A DNA stretch of 64,000 bases from a virus: positions 22,851 to 86,850 of the IMG/VR virus record IMGVR_UViG_3300020160_002696; one strand, given 5' to 3'. Below, one piece after another: positions 1 through 6,544 of this stretch. Position 1 is the stretch's first letter. Each line of letters opens with the position of its first letter. Under the pieces are notes generated by a model. The model saw nothing but the letters and a program-made list of their open reading frames with translations. It was not told the origin of the DNA and made no database searches. A program made the translations under genes and the position numbers.

Positions 1-883
1 AGAAATCTGTTGAACAAGTTGGACATTTACCAGAATCATAAAGGTCAATTTCTCTTTGTACATTTCTAATGTCATTTTGAGTAGAACTTAGTTGTCTTTT
101 CTCAATATCTAACTCATCTGAAAGTATTGTTTCTTTTTCTTTAATTTTATCAACCTTTTCTTTAAGAAGCTTATAGTCATCTTTTTTAGAGTTCATTTCA
201 TCTGTAAGAGTATCAATTTCTTGTTGTAAATTTTCTTTCTCTTTTTCAATTGCTTTTTCAATAGATCTTTTAATAGAATCAATAGAGTCTTCTAATGTTC
301 TTATCTCTGAATCTAAAGAAGCTAATCTTATTTTATTGTTTTTATTTATATCTTTAAGAATACCATTAAGAATATTAATTACCTCTAAGTTAAATAACTT
401 ATCTAACAATAATTGTTTTTCTTCATTTGTTAATGATATAAAGTTTTTAAAGTCATTGATAGACATAGATATAAATGATTTGAATGTTTCAATATCTAAT
501 CCAATATACTTTTCAATTTTATCATCAATATTTGCTTTACCTGCTCTTTCATTAGGTACTCCATTTTCAATAAGGTTTAGAACACTTGGTCCAATACCTC
601 TTTGTATTTCAACATCTGTTCCATTAGCAACAAATTTTATTCTATTCAATAATTCACCATTGATTCTGTTTGGCAAGGAAGATAATTTATGCCATTTTTT
701 TGCTTTACCTGACTTTACTTTTCCATAAAGTGAGTATTCAAAGGATTCAAGTAATGAAGATTTACCATTACCATTGTTTCCTACAAGAAGAACTAACTCT
801 CCTTTTTCTGTATTTAATTTTAATACTTGTTCATTATTACCAAAAGATTTATAACCTCTAATTCCTATTTCACTTATTAACAT
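1..883 (-). CDS. gp46: gp46/SbcC/Rad50-type recombination nuclease ATPase subunit (3' end outside window)
   Basis: The first 294 codons are present. The protein is an SMC-like ATPase that would pair with a gp47/Mre11-type nuclease to process DNA ends for recombination-dependent replication. A Walker A loop GNNGNGKS lies at residues 35-42, directly after an N-terminal strand typical of the family (ISEIGIRGYKSF). A Q-loop-like stretch (FISMSINDF) lies near residue 145. From about residue 180 the sequence becomes a long charged coiled coil, and it reaches CPTC at residues 287-290, the CxxC zinc hook at the coiled-coil apex. The returning coil and Walker B domain lie beyond position 1. The start is the ATG at 881-883. 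The family call is firm; the T4 gene number is by homology of architecture. Confidence 0.93.
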   Translation of the reverse strand, partial: MLISEIGIRGYKSFGNNEQVLKLNTEKGELVLLVGNNGNGKSSLLESFEYSLYGKVKSGKAKKWHKLSSLPNRINGELLNRIKFVANGTDVEIQRGIGPSVLNLIENGVPNERAGKANIDDKIEKYIGLDIETFKSFISMSINDFKNFISLTNEEKQLLLDKLFNLEVINILNGILKDINKNNKIRLASLDSEIRTLEDSIDSIKRSIEKAIEKEKENLQQEIDTLTDEMNSKKDDYKLLKEKVDKIKEKETILSDELDIEKRQLSSTQNDIRNVQREIDLYDSGKCPTCSTDF

Positions 884-912
884 TTATTAGTTTGACTTTT
901 TCTTTTTATATA

Positions 913-938
913 AAAAAAGTCAACCTAAGTTGACTTTT
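913..938 (-). terminator. intrinsic terminator after the 97-residue gene
   Basis: Perfect 10-bp stem AAAAGTCAAC / GTTGACTTTT with a 4-nt loop. On the minus strand it is followed by a T run. It begins within the stop codon of the upstream gene (937), so that mRNA ends almost immediately after translation stops, before the gp46 start. Confidence 0.8.
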
Positions 939-1230
939 ATTCTTCTGCTTCTCCAAAGTAATAATCTAAATCTATTTCATCTAAAGTATTTATAATTTCA
1001 TTGTAAGGCACTAGCTTTTCTACTATTTCTAAAACTAATTTGTTATAACCTTTCCAGTTTTCAATTGAACATCCAAGAATTTCTTCCAATGTTTCATCTA
1101 CTGTTAAGGTAACAAATTGATTCTTATAGTAAAAAGTGGCCTCATAGTATTCATCTTCATAATTCAATGATAGAATTACTAATACACCATCTTCTATTTT
1201 ACCTAAATATTCAATTATATCAAATTTCAT
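937..1230 (-). CDS. acidic hypothetical protein, 97 aa
   Basis: Not recognised. The protein is acidic and rich in E, D, Y and L, with no signal peptide or membrane segment, and it ends in a D-Y-Y-F-G-E-A-E-E tail. Its ATG overlaps the stop codon of the preceding gene in a TAATG junction, which argues for translational coupling. It is the last gene of a minus-strand run that starts near 3.1 kb and ends at the hairpin at 913-938. Confidence 0.75.
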   Translation of the reverse strand: MKFDIIEYLGKIEDGVLVILSLNYEDEYYEATFYYKNQFVTLTVDETLEEILGCSIENWKGYNKLVLEIVEKLVPYNEIINTLDEIDLDYYFGEAEE

Positions 1231-1454
1231 TATCCTAAAATAGTTTCAATTTTTTCATCTCTTTCTTCTTGAGATAAATTTTTTAAAAATCCACCTCTTA
1301 TTAAAGTATTCATAATACTTATAGCTTGTTTTGTTCTACCATCAACATATGAACTCATCATATCTCTATAATAGTCATGTATATTTCTTCTCTCATCTTC
1401 TGTTTTCAGACTTGATACTTTATCAAGATCCAAATAATAATCTTCTAACTTCAT
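1230..1454 (-). CDS. small hypothetical protein, 74 aa
   Basis: The open frame extends further upstream, but the extension runs into the preceding gene and has an unlikely hydrophobic composition. I chose the ATG at 1452-1454, seven nucleotides after the previous stop. This gives a charged, helical protein starting M-K-L-E-D-Y-Y. It contains a likely helix pair around D-E-R-R-N-I-H-D-Y-Y-R-D. The stop overlaps the next ATG (TAATG). No family is recognised. Confidence 0.65.
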   Translation of the reverse strand: MKLEDYYLDLDKVSSLKTEDERRNIHDYYRDMMSSYVDGRTKQAISIMNTLIRGGFLKNLSQEERDEKIETILG

Positions 1455-1461
1455 TTTATAA

Positions 1462-1731
1462 TTATATTTTTTCTCCAACAACAAATTCCAATTTATGAAA
1501 TTTATTATCAGTTCCAGTAAATACAATTTGAATTTTGTCAACATCAACAAATTCTTTTGCCATACCAGTTACTTCATTAATCATAACATCTTTTTTATAG
1601 ACAACATCAATTGATGGTTCTTCTCCTAAAAATCTACGCATATCTTCTAATATCTTTGATATTTTCCAATCATCATTTTTGAAATCTATATTAGACATAT
1701 ATTGTCTAATTGAGTGTTCTTTTAAATCCAT
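1462..1731 (-). CDS. hypothetical protein, 89 aa
   Basis: Not recognised. Mixed charged protein with predicted alpha/beta character: an N-terminal helical half (residues 1-45) and a C-terminal beta-rich half (K-I-Q-I-V-F-T-G-T-D-N-K-F-H-K-L-E-F-V-V). It lies 16 nt after a GIY-YIG-like gene and 7 nt before the 74-residue gene, on the same transcript by spacing. Confidence 0.7.
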   Translation of the reverse strand: MDLKEHSIRQYMSNIDFKNDDWKISKILEDMRRFLGEEPSIDVVYKKDVMINEVTGMAKEFVDVDKIQIVFTGTDNKFHKLEFVVGEKI

Positions 1732-1747
1732 TTTTATATTTTATTTT

Positions 1748-2080
1748 TTAAAAACTACCTTTATCTAAGTAGTATGTATTGTTGTTTGTTATTAGTTCAA
1801 AGTTATCATGTAATGTTTGACAGCGTTCTTGGAATGATAATAAGTCTTCGTCAGTTAAATTAAACCATTCACCTCTTACTTTTTTGTTTTTAAAGGCTCT
1901 ATGTAAACTTGCTTCTATCTTTGTTCCCCACTTTGACCTAAAAGAGTCTATTATATAAAATTCTGATGCATTACCAGTCTTGAACTCTTTAATTCTTTCA
2001 TCTATACTTCTTTTTGTGTAACCTATTTTGTGTAGTTTCATACCATTAATTTCAGAACACACTAAGTAAATATTTATCAT
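1748..2080 (-). CDS. MUG113/T5orf172-type GIY-YIG-superfamily protein
   Basis: Residues 3-80 match the pattern of the MUG113/T5orf172 families: an opening strand I-Y-L-V-C, then H-K-I-G-Y-T-K-R-S-I-D-E-R-I, a further strand, and I-E-A-S-L-H-R-A-F with G-E-W-F at its end. The Tyr, the Arg/Lys pair and the Glu after the central helix occupy the positions used for catalysis in GIY-YIG nucleases. At 110 residues it is essentially the bare domain. Such stand-alone domains occur in phages as mobile or DNA-processing nucleases. No target site is apparent, so activity and substrate are not known. Confidence 0.75.
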   Translation of the reverse strand: MINIYLVCSEINGMKLHKIGYTKRSIDERIKEFKTGNASEFYIIDSFRSKWGTKIEASLHRAFKNKKVRGEWFNLTDEDLLSFQERCQTLHDNFELITNNNTYYLDKGSF

Positions 2081-2093
2081 AAGGTATATATTA

Positions 2094-2486
2094 CTACCTC
2101 ATGACCCTCTTTTTAGTTTTCTTTATAGGTTTTCTATATATCTCTATTAATCCATTTGAATATTCAATTCTCTCATAAAAATATTTAATTGATACTAAAT
2201 TATGTTTTCTAACTATCTCTAATCTACCAATCACTTTAGCATCTTTTATATTTACTATGTAAGGTCCATTCTTTAATTTTCTATAGTTTCTCAAAACAGT
2301 ATCACAAACTTCTCTTCTTATAAGAGGTCTTGATTTATAATTAGAATAAACTACCATTGAATCAGAACCTCTGACATTACTTATACTTTCCATTCCATCA
2401 TAACCATGGTTATAATATTCAACTTTTTTCTGTGAATAAACAAATGTTGTTATAAACAAAAATAATAATATACTAATCTTTCTCAT
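2094..2486 (-). CDS. secreted/periplasmic hypothetical protein with Flavobacteria-type signal peptide
   Basis: I chose the ATG at 2484-2486 because it gives a clean signal peptide: M-R-K, then a hydrophobic core I-S-I-L-L-F-L-F-I-T-T-F-V, then Y-S-Q at the cleavage region. The YSQ ending is characteristic of flavobacterial type I signal peptides. The mature 110-residue part is basic with many Tyr residues and ends in K-K-T-K-K-R-V-M-R. No domain is recognised. The start lies inside the end of the preceding small gene (14-nt overlap). A secreted phage protein could act in the periplasm, for instance in lysis control or superinfection exclusion; this is only inference. Confidence 0.7.
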   Translation of the reverse strand: MRKISILLFLFITTFVYSQKKVEYYNHGYDGMESISNVRGSDSMVVYSNYKSRPLIRREVCDTVLRNYRKLKNGPYIVNIKDAKVIGRLEIVRKHNLVSIKYFYERIEYSNGLIEIYRKPIKKTKKRVMR

Positions 2487-2643
2487 ATATGGAAACTCCA
2501 GGACTAATAAATATAGATTCATTCTTAGGTGGTAAACCTAATATTCTTCTTATTTTAATTTTACGTAAATTATTCTTAGGTATTCTGATGTATGTATTGT
2601 CAGAATAAGTGGTATAAACACCAGGTTTCATATAGACTGACAT
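2473..2643 (-). CDS. small hypothetical protein, 56 aa, with two PGV motifs
   Basis: ATG at 2641-2643 overlaps the stop of the capsid-like gene (TAATG) and the TAG at 2473 lies inside the secreted-protein gene, so the frame is embedded in a coupled operon. The protein opens M-S-V-Y-M-K-P-G-V-Y and closes F-I-S-P-G-V-S-I-Y-E-K-D, with a basic centre. S-P-G-V-x-[VI]-x-E-x-D is a typical opening of phage tail sheath proteins, so a relic of, or relation to, sheath N-termini is possible but weak. Confidence 0.6.
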   Translation of the reverse strand: MSVYMKPGVYTTYSDNTYIRIPKNNLRKIKIRRILGLPPKNESIFISPGVSIYEKD

Positions 2644-3098
2644 TATATTGTAGTTGAATTTGTTGCACCATAAACAAAATCCATATAGAATAGGTGACCA
2701 CTTGGACCACTTGGTTTAATATAATCAGGATGATCCTCAGTCTTCATTTCCTCAAAATCTTTACCTTCAACAAGAGCATCAATTTTTCTATCTCTATTTT
2801 CTATCTTAACTTCTTGTTTGATTTTCTTCATTTCATCACCAGAATTACCACCACCTATTGGTGCTACTGATACTAAATCTTGTCCTATTGTTTGAGCAGC
2901 AACTCTCATTGCAATTGGTAGTAAACTACCATAATCAGGTTGTGAAGTTATTATACTATCTGGTGCAGTAACTATTTCATTAGTGGCATGTAGTTCAGCA
3001 TATTGTGACATCCACTCTTTTTTATCTTCTGAGATTTTCATACTATTAAGTACTGAATCCCATTTCTTTAGTGTTTCTTCTTTGTTTAATTTTTCCAT
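2643..3098 (-). CDS. short gp23-like (T4-type major capsid protein) N-terminal homolog
   Basis: The 151-residue protein follows the order of the N-terminal part of T4-type gp23. It has a helical start with L-K-K-W-D-S-V-L (gp23 has L-L-N-K-W-x-P-L-L-E). A central P-I-A-M-R-V-A-A-Q-T-I-G-Q-D-L-V-S-V follows, and then G-P-S-G-H-L-F-Y-M-D-F-V-Y-G, the position of gp23's P-x-x-P-T-G-x-x-F-A. Between the last two is a charged insertion of about 45 residues (84-128). The protein then stops, whereas a complete gp23 is over 400 residues. No remainder of the fold is visible downstream. It may be a decayed or domain-sized capsid paralog; the working gene is presumably elsewhere. Confidence 0.6.
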   Translation of the reverse strand: MEKLNKEETLKKWDSVLNSMKISEDKKEWMSQYAELHATNEIVTAPDSIITSQPDYGSLLPIAMRVAAQTIGQDLVSVAPIGGGNSGDEMKKIKQEVKIENRDRKIDALVEGKDFEEMKTEDHPDYIKPSGPSGHLFYMDFVYGATNSTTI

Positions 3099-3102
3099 AA
3101 AA

Positions 3103-3130
3103 AAAGTTTTCTATTTATATAGAAAACTTT
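3103..3130 (-). terminator. intrinsic terminator after the 129-residue tagged gene
   Basis: 11-bp stem AAAGTTTTCTA / TAGAAAACTTT with a 6-nt loop, followed on the minus strand by a T run. The T run directly abuts the ATG of the capsid-like gene at 3098. Confidence 0.75.
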
Positions 3131-3139
3131 ATAATATGT

Positions 3140-3529
3140 TTATTCTAAACCATATTCTGATTTTATCTCATCAAATAATTCTGAGTAATCATCATCACTC
3201 ATATCTTTATCATAAGTACTTTTATACCAGCTAATCATTTCTCCAATAACAACATCTTGTGCTTCACCATTATTGTGGTCAATATACCAATCATATTCTG
3301 AATCATAATCTTCTTCCCAATCAGGATCTACCCATTCCATAATTTCAAGATCATATCTAGAAGCAACTTCATTATCAGAATATTCTTCTTTTATTCTTGT
3401 AATTGCCAAATCTAAGTCAAATTGACCTGTAGATGTTTCTTGTTTAGTATCATCTTTGTCATCAAATCCTAATACTGGGTTAATGTTTTCATCATCACTG
3501 ATGTCTTCAAATGTTTTTATGTATTTCAT
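3140..3529 (-). CDS. tagged acidic protein, 129 aa
   Basis: Begins M-K-Y-I-K-T-F-E-D-I, a strong form of the tag. The rest is very acidic (runs such as D-W-E-E-D-Y-D-S-E-Y-D-W) and without a recognisable domain. It sits 7 nt after the 159-residue tagged gene and is closed by the hairpin at 3103-3130. The tag suggests it is carried in the head; strong acidity would suit a scaffold- or DNA-mimic-like internal protein, but this is inference. Confidence 0.75.
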   Translation of the reverse strand: MKYIKTFEDISDDENINPVLGFDDKDDTKQETSTGQFDLDLAITRIKEEYSDNEVASRYDLEIMEWVDPDWEEDYDSEYDWYIDHNNGEAQDVVIGEMISWYKSTYDKDMSDDDYSELFDEIKSEYGLE

Positions 3530-3536
3530 AGTATTT

Positions 3537-4016
3537 TTATTTATGTTTTCCTTCTAATATCATTATATCAAACTCACTATCTTTCATAGCAAGTGCAAAT
3601 GTGTGTCCTAATTGTTCTACTTTATGTTGAACATCTTGTGCAACCTCCATAAACCCATAAGTCTTGGAAGTAGGTATTCCAAATGCTCTTCCATTTCTTT
3701 GTTGGTCAGCAGTCAATATATCATATGTTTCTCTAAATCTTATTATATAACCTTTGTAATAACCTTTTATATCTTTAATATTACCTGCTGCAGTTCTATC
3801 TTCATGTTCTTGATATAAATCATCAAAACTTTTATCAGATGTTCTAACTGCATATAAATCTCCACTCTCATCTTCTAAATTCCAACGTCTTTGTAAATGA
3901 TAGTTTATTGTATAAGTAAGATTATGGTCTCCAAACTCAGTTAGTAAAAATCTTAGTTTATCTTCATCTTCAAATATATCATTTGATAAACTCTCTGTAA
4001 ACTTTCTCATTCTCAT
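3537..4016 (-). CDS. tagged hypothetical protein, 159 aa
   Basis: Two ATGs lie two codons apart; the second gives M-R-K-F-T-E-S-L, which fits the tag better, while the first forms a TAATG junction with the upstream stop. The protein is mixed alpha/beta, with a central segment Y-Y-K-G-Y-I-I-R-F-R-E-T-Y-D and a C-terminal half ending D-S-E-F-D-I-M-I-L-E-G. No family recognised. Middle gene of three consecutive tagged genes (4975 to 3140). Confidence 0.75.
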   Translation of the reverse strand: MRMRKFTESLSNDIFEDEDKLRFLLTEFGDHNLTYTINYHLQRRWNLEDESGDLYAVRTSDKSFDDLYQEHEDRTAAGNIKDIKGYYKGYIIRFRETYDILTADQQRNGRAFGIPTSKTYGFMEVAQDVQHKVEQLGHTFALAMKDSEFDIMILEGKHK

Positions 4017-4975
4017 TATTTCAATTTTATATGTATATTTAACCAGAATGATTGGGCTTTAACACTTATTAAAACTTTATCAGACCATTTTTTACTTAAT
4101 ATCCAGTTACTAAAGTTACCTTTAATATTAAATAATTCTCCTTCATCTAATTTACCATTATCCCATTTACCAATACCATAATAACCAAATGATAAAACTT
4201 TATCAACTAATGTTGGTTTTGACCTTTGTTCATGATAACCTGGTGTAAAATCTTTCATATCTGTTTTTATCTTACCTAATAAAAGAATATCTTGATATGA
4301 TAAATTAACTAACTCTTTTTTCAAAGAAGCTGCAGATTTTAAGTCTAATTGAACAATCCATTTAATTACAGATTGTGATAATTTGAATTGACCAATTGGT
4401 AATGATTCTTCATAAGAAATACCATACTCAAATTTACCATCACATTTAATACCAAAGTATAAATCAACTTCATTTTTTGCATAGTCAATCATCTCTACAT
4501 ATTTAGATAAAGATTTGAATCTACTAAATACTATCTTAACATCATCAGAAATCAATTTTGGATAGTGATAGAACAACAAAAACTCATCAGGTGACTTATC
4601 TAATGTTGGTTGTCCATTCTTCTGTCCTAAGGCAGTTAATGCTTTCAAAAAAGAATTAAATATACCTTTTCCTGCTAATGTAATTTCAGATTCTAAAAGG
4701 TCTTCAACTTCTGTAGAAGCAGATACTTTAGCTTCTGGATGTTCTTGTAAACCATTTTGTTGATAATCTTCAATTTGTTTCTTTATATCAGCTTGTTCTC
4801 TTGAATCTAATAGGTTAATAGCATTTGATAGTTTAATATCAGGTGTTATTTCACCTAAAAATCTATTTACTATATTTTTAATGTATTCATCATCATATAA
4901 TGATTCAACCCATTCTCCTATAGAGTTGAAGTCTTCTTTACTTTCTTTGATGAATTCTAAATATTTCTTTATCAT
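4016..4975 (-). CDS. tagged hypothetical protein, 319 aa
   Basis: Opens M-I-K-K-Y-L-E-F-I-K-E-S, one of the closest matches to the T4 internal-protein targeting peptide, with a possible cleavage after I-K-E. Residues 13-130 are acidic and helical. Residues 130-319 look like a folded mixed domain with several aromatic segments near the C-terminus (F-G-Y-Y-G-I-G-K-W, W-L-N-I-H-I-K-L-K). No domain recognised. It heads the three-gene tagged operon and has the promoter-like box 4 nt before its ATG. Confidence 0.8.
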   Translation of the reverse strand: MIKKYLEFIKESKEDFNSIGEWVESLYDDEYIKNIVNRFLGEITPDIKLSNAINLLDSREQADIKKQIEDYQQNGLQEHPEAKVSASTEVEDLLESEITLAGKGIFNSFLKALTALGQKNGQPTLDKSPDEFLLFYHYPKLISDDVKIVFSRFKSLSKYVEMIDYAKNEVDLYFGIKCDGKFEYGISYEESLPIGQFKLSQSVIKWIVQLDLKSAASLKKELVNLSYQDILLLGKIKTDMKDFTPGYHEQRSKPTLVDKVLSFGYYGIGKWDNGKLDEGELFNIKGNFSNWILSKKWSDKVLISVKAQSFWLNIHIKLK

Positions 4976-4979
4976 AGTC

Positions 4980-4990
4980 TATATATTAAA
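4980..4990 (-). promoter_or_regulatory. late-promoter-like box TTTAATATATA, 4 nt before ATG
   Basis: Exact box on the minus strand ending 4 nt before the 319-residue tagged gene. It belongs to the start-proximal class of this motif. Confidence 0.55.
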
Positions 4991-5030
4991 TTATATGATT
5001 ACTTTTTTACTTTGGTTGTGTACATGTATT

Positions 5031-5183
5031 TCAAACATTATTTATTAAATCTAATTGTTCTTGAGTTAATACTTCCATATTACAAGTAGTAATAAAAATA
5101 CTAAGATCTTGTGGATTATTAATTATTGAATTAAATTCATCTTCATTTAATCCTTGAATTTCTAAAAATTGATTTTCTTCCAT
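5031..5183 (-). CDS. small acidic hypothetical protein, 50 aa
   Basis: ATG at 5181-5183 overlaps the stop of the adhesin gene (TAATG); TGA at 5031. The sequence is helical and acidic (E-I-Q-G-L-N-E-D-E-F-N-S-I, Q-E-Q-L-D-L-I). This is the distal gene of the fiber operon and could be a fiber chaperone or small virion protein by position only. No family recognised. Confidence 0.6.
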   Translation of the reverse strand: MEENQFLEIQGLNEDEFNSIINNPQDLSIFITTCNMEVLTQEQLDLINNV

Positions 5184-6544
5184 TAGCTTATATTTATTTT
5201 GAATCTTCCACTATAAGTAACACCTGCAATTGTTGAGAATGTATATGAACTAATTTTCAAGTTTTGTGTTGTACTTAAAGTTAAATCTTGTAAAGTTATT
5301 GTTGTTGATGCATTGGCAAATCTACCAAATGTAGATAATAGTGATATATTTGCGGATGATCCTATACCAATTACATCAAAATCAATAGATGATCTTTGAG
5401 TTGTATCACCATATAATGAATATGAACTTGTTCCAACTCTAGTAAGAATTGGTGTAGTAGTTTTTATGGTATCTGTTTTGATTTTAAAATTGACTGGATT
5501 TCTTAATTCTGTATAACAAAATCTACCATCAGGTAAACTAATACCAGTAGTTCTTAAATCTAATGTGAATGAATCAGTTAAATTAAATTGTTCACTTACC
5601 ACCATCATATCAGGTGTAAAAACTATAGAATTTTCTGTAGTTGTAATAGGTAGTTCAACTATAAAACCCTGAAATACACCAAGTACACCAAGTGTTGATG
5701 TTGAGGTTGTGTTTGTATTTGGTGAGTATTGATTACTATAAAAATAACTACCACCAACGGATCCATTTGTTCTTAACCATTCATACATTATCCCAGTTAA
5801 AAATGAATTAGCACTCATAAATTTATTCATATCTATTGGAGCAGAATAAGGATTTGATATAAGTATATATGAAAGTGAATTAATTGAATTTTTCTCAAAA
5901 GGTATTCTTATAACACCAGAATTGAGCTTTCCAGTAACACTAACATTATTTGTAGTTATAGTCCAAGGTGCAGGTGTTAGTGAGAATGTATTTGGTGTTC
6001 TGATTAAAAATCCAGTTCCAGGTATAAATATACTTGCTGCAACATTAACACCCACATTGGTGGCATTAAAGTAGTAAAATTCAGAATGTAAATTTGAAAG
6101 AGGATTATATACATAAAATCTATTACTTAATGTTCCAGTTGATAGTGATTGTGTAGTTTTACCACCTATTGGATCACCCAATTGTCTATAATCTAATCTA
6201 GCTACATTAAAAGGTAAAGTTCTTGATATAGTAAGTTTAACACTTGTTGTATCAACATTAGGATTATATAAAGCCAATGCTCCATTACTGGATATGTTAA
6301 AAGTTACCCCAGAGGCAGCCTGTGTTATGTTTCTATTTACTCTAATATATGTATTTGTTGATATTGTAATTGTTCCACTATCTAAAAATAAATCTAAACA
6401 ACTTATACTACCATGAGTAGCTGTTGTATATGTACCAGCTATTCTTGCTATCATATTTACATTTGGAGTACCATTATTCCAAGAAGAACCATTCCAAGTT
6501 GTTGTAGTTCCAAATCCCAATGTAGATGGAGTAATATTTCTCAT
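5183..6544 (-). CDS. fiber/adhesin with flavobacterial surface-protein-like domain
   Basis: 453 residues, beta-rich, and Ser/Thr/Asn-rich, with no signal peptide. Residues 15-30 read T-T-T-W-N-G-S-S-W-N-N-G-T-P-N, followed by short parallel-beta-like strands with I-x-V/N-x-N spacing. At about 118-190 come D-Y-R-Q-L-G-D-P-I-G-G, N-R-F-Y-V-Y-N-P and F-I-P-G-T-G-F-L-I-R-T-P. This arrangement is common in secreted Flavobacteria proteins that carry type IX sorting domains, but no sorting domain is present here. As the distal gene of the fiber block it probably forms a receptor-contacting tip. Borrowing of a host surface domain is an inference from these motifs. Confidence 0.7.
   Translation of the reverse strand: MRNITPSTLGFGTTTTWNGSSWNNGTPNVNMIARIAGTYTTATHGSISCLDLFLDSGTITISTNTYIRVNRNITQAASGVTFNISSNGALALYNPNVDTTSVKLTISRTLPFNVARLDYRQLGDPIGGKTTQSLSTGTLSNRFYVYNPLSNLHSEFYYFNATNVGVNVAASIFIPGTGFLIRTPNTFSLTPAPWTITTNNVSVTGKLNSGVIRIPFEKNSINSLSYILISNPYSAPIDMNKFMSANSFLTGIMYEWLRTNGSVGGSYFYSNQYSPNTNTTSTSTLGVLGVFQGFIVELPITTTENSIVFTPDMMVVSEQFNLTDSFTLDLRTTGISLPDGRFCYTELRNPVNFKIKTDTIKTTTPILTRVGTSSYSLYGDTTQRSSIDFDVIGIGSSANISLLSTFGRFANASTTITLQDLTLSTTQNLKISSYTFSTIAGVTYSGRFKINIS

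Noticed and set aside
336-728. Long plus-strand reading frame of 130 codons
   Set aside because: It lies antisense within gp46, whose motifs are unmistakable; its Leu/Ser/Ile-rich composition is the reverse-complement shadow of Lys/Glu/Asn codons.
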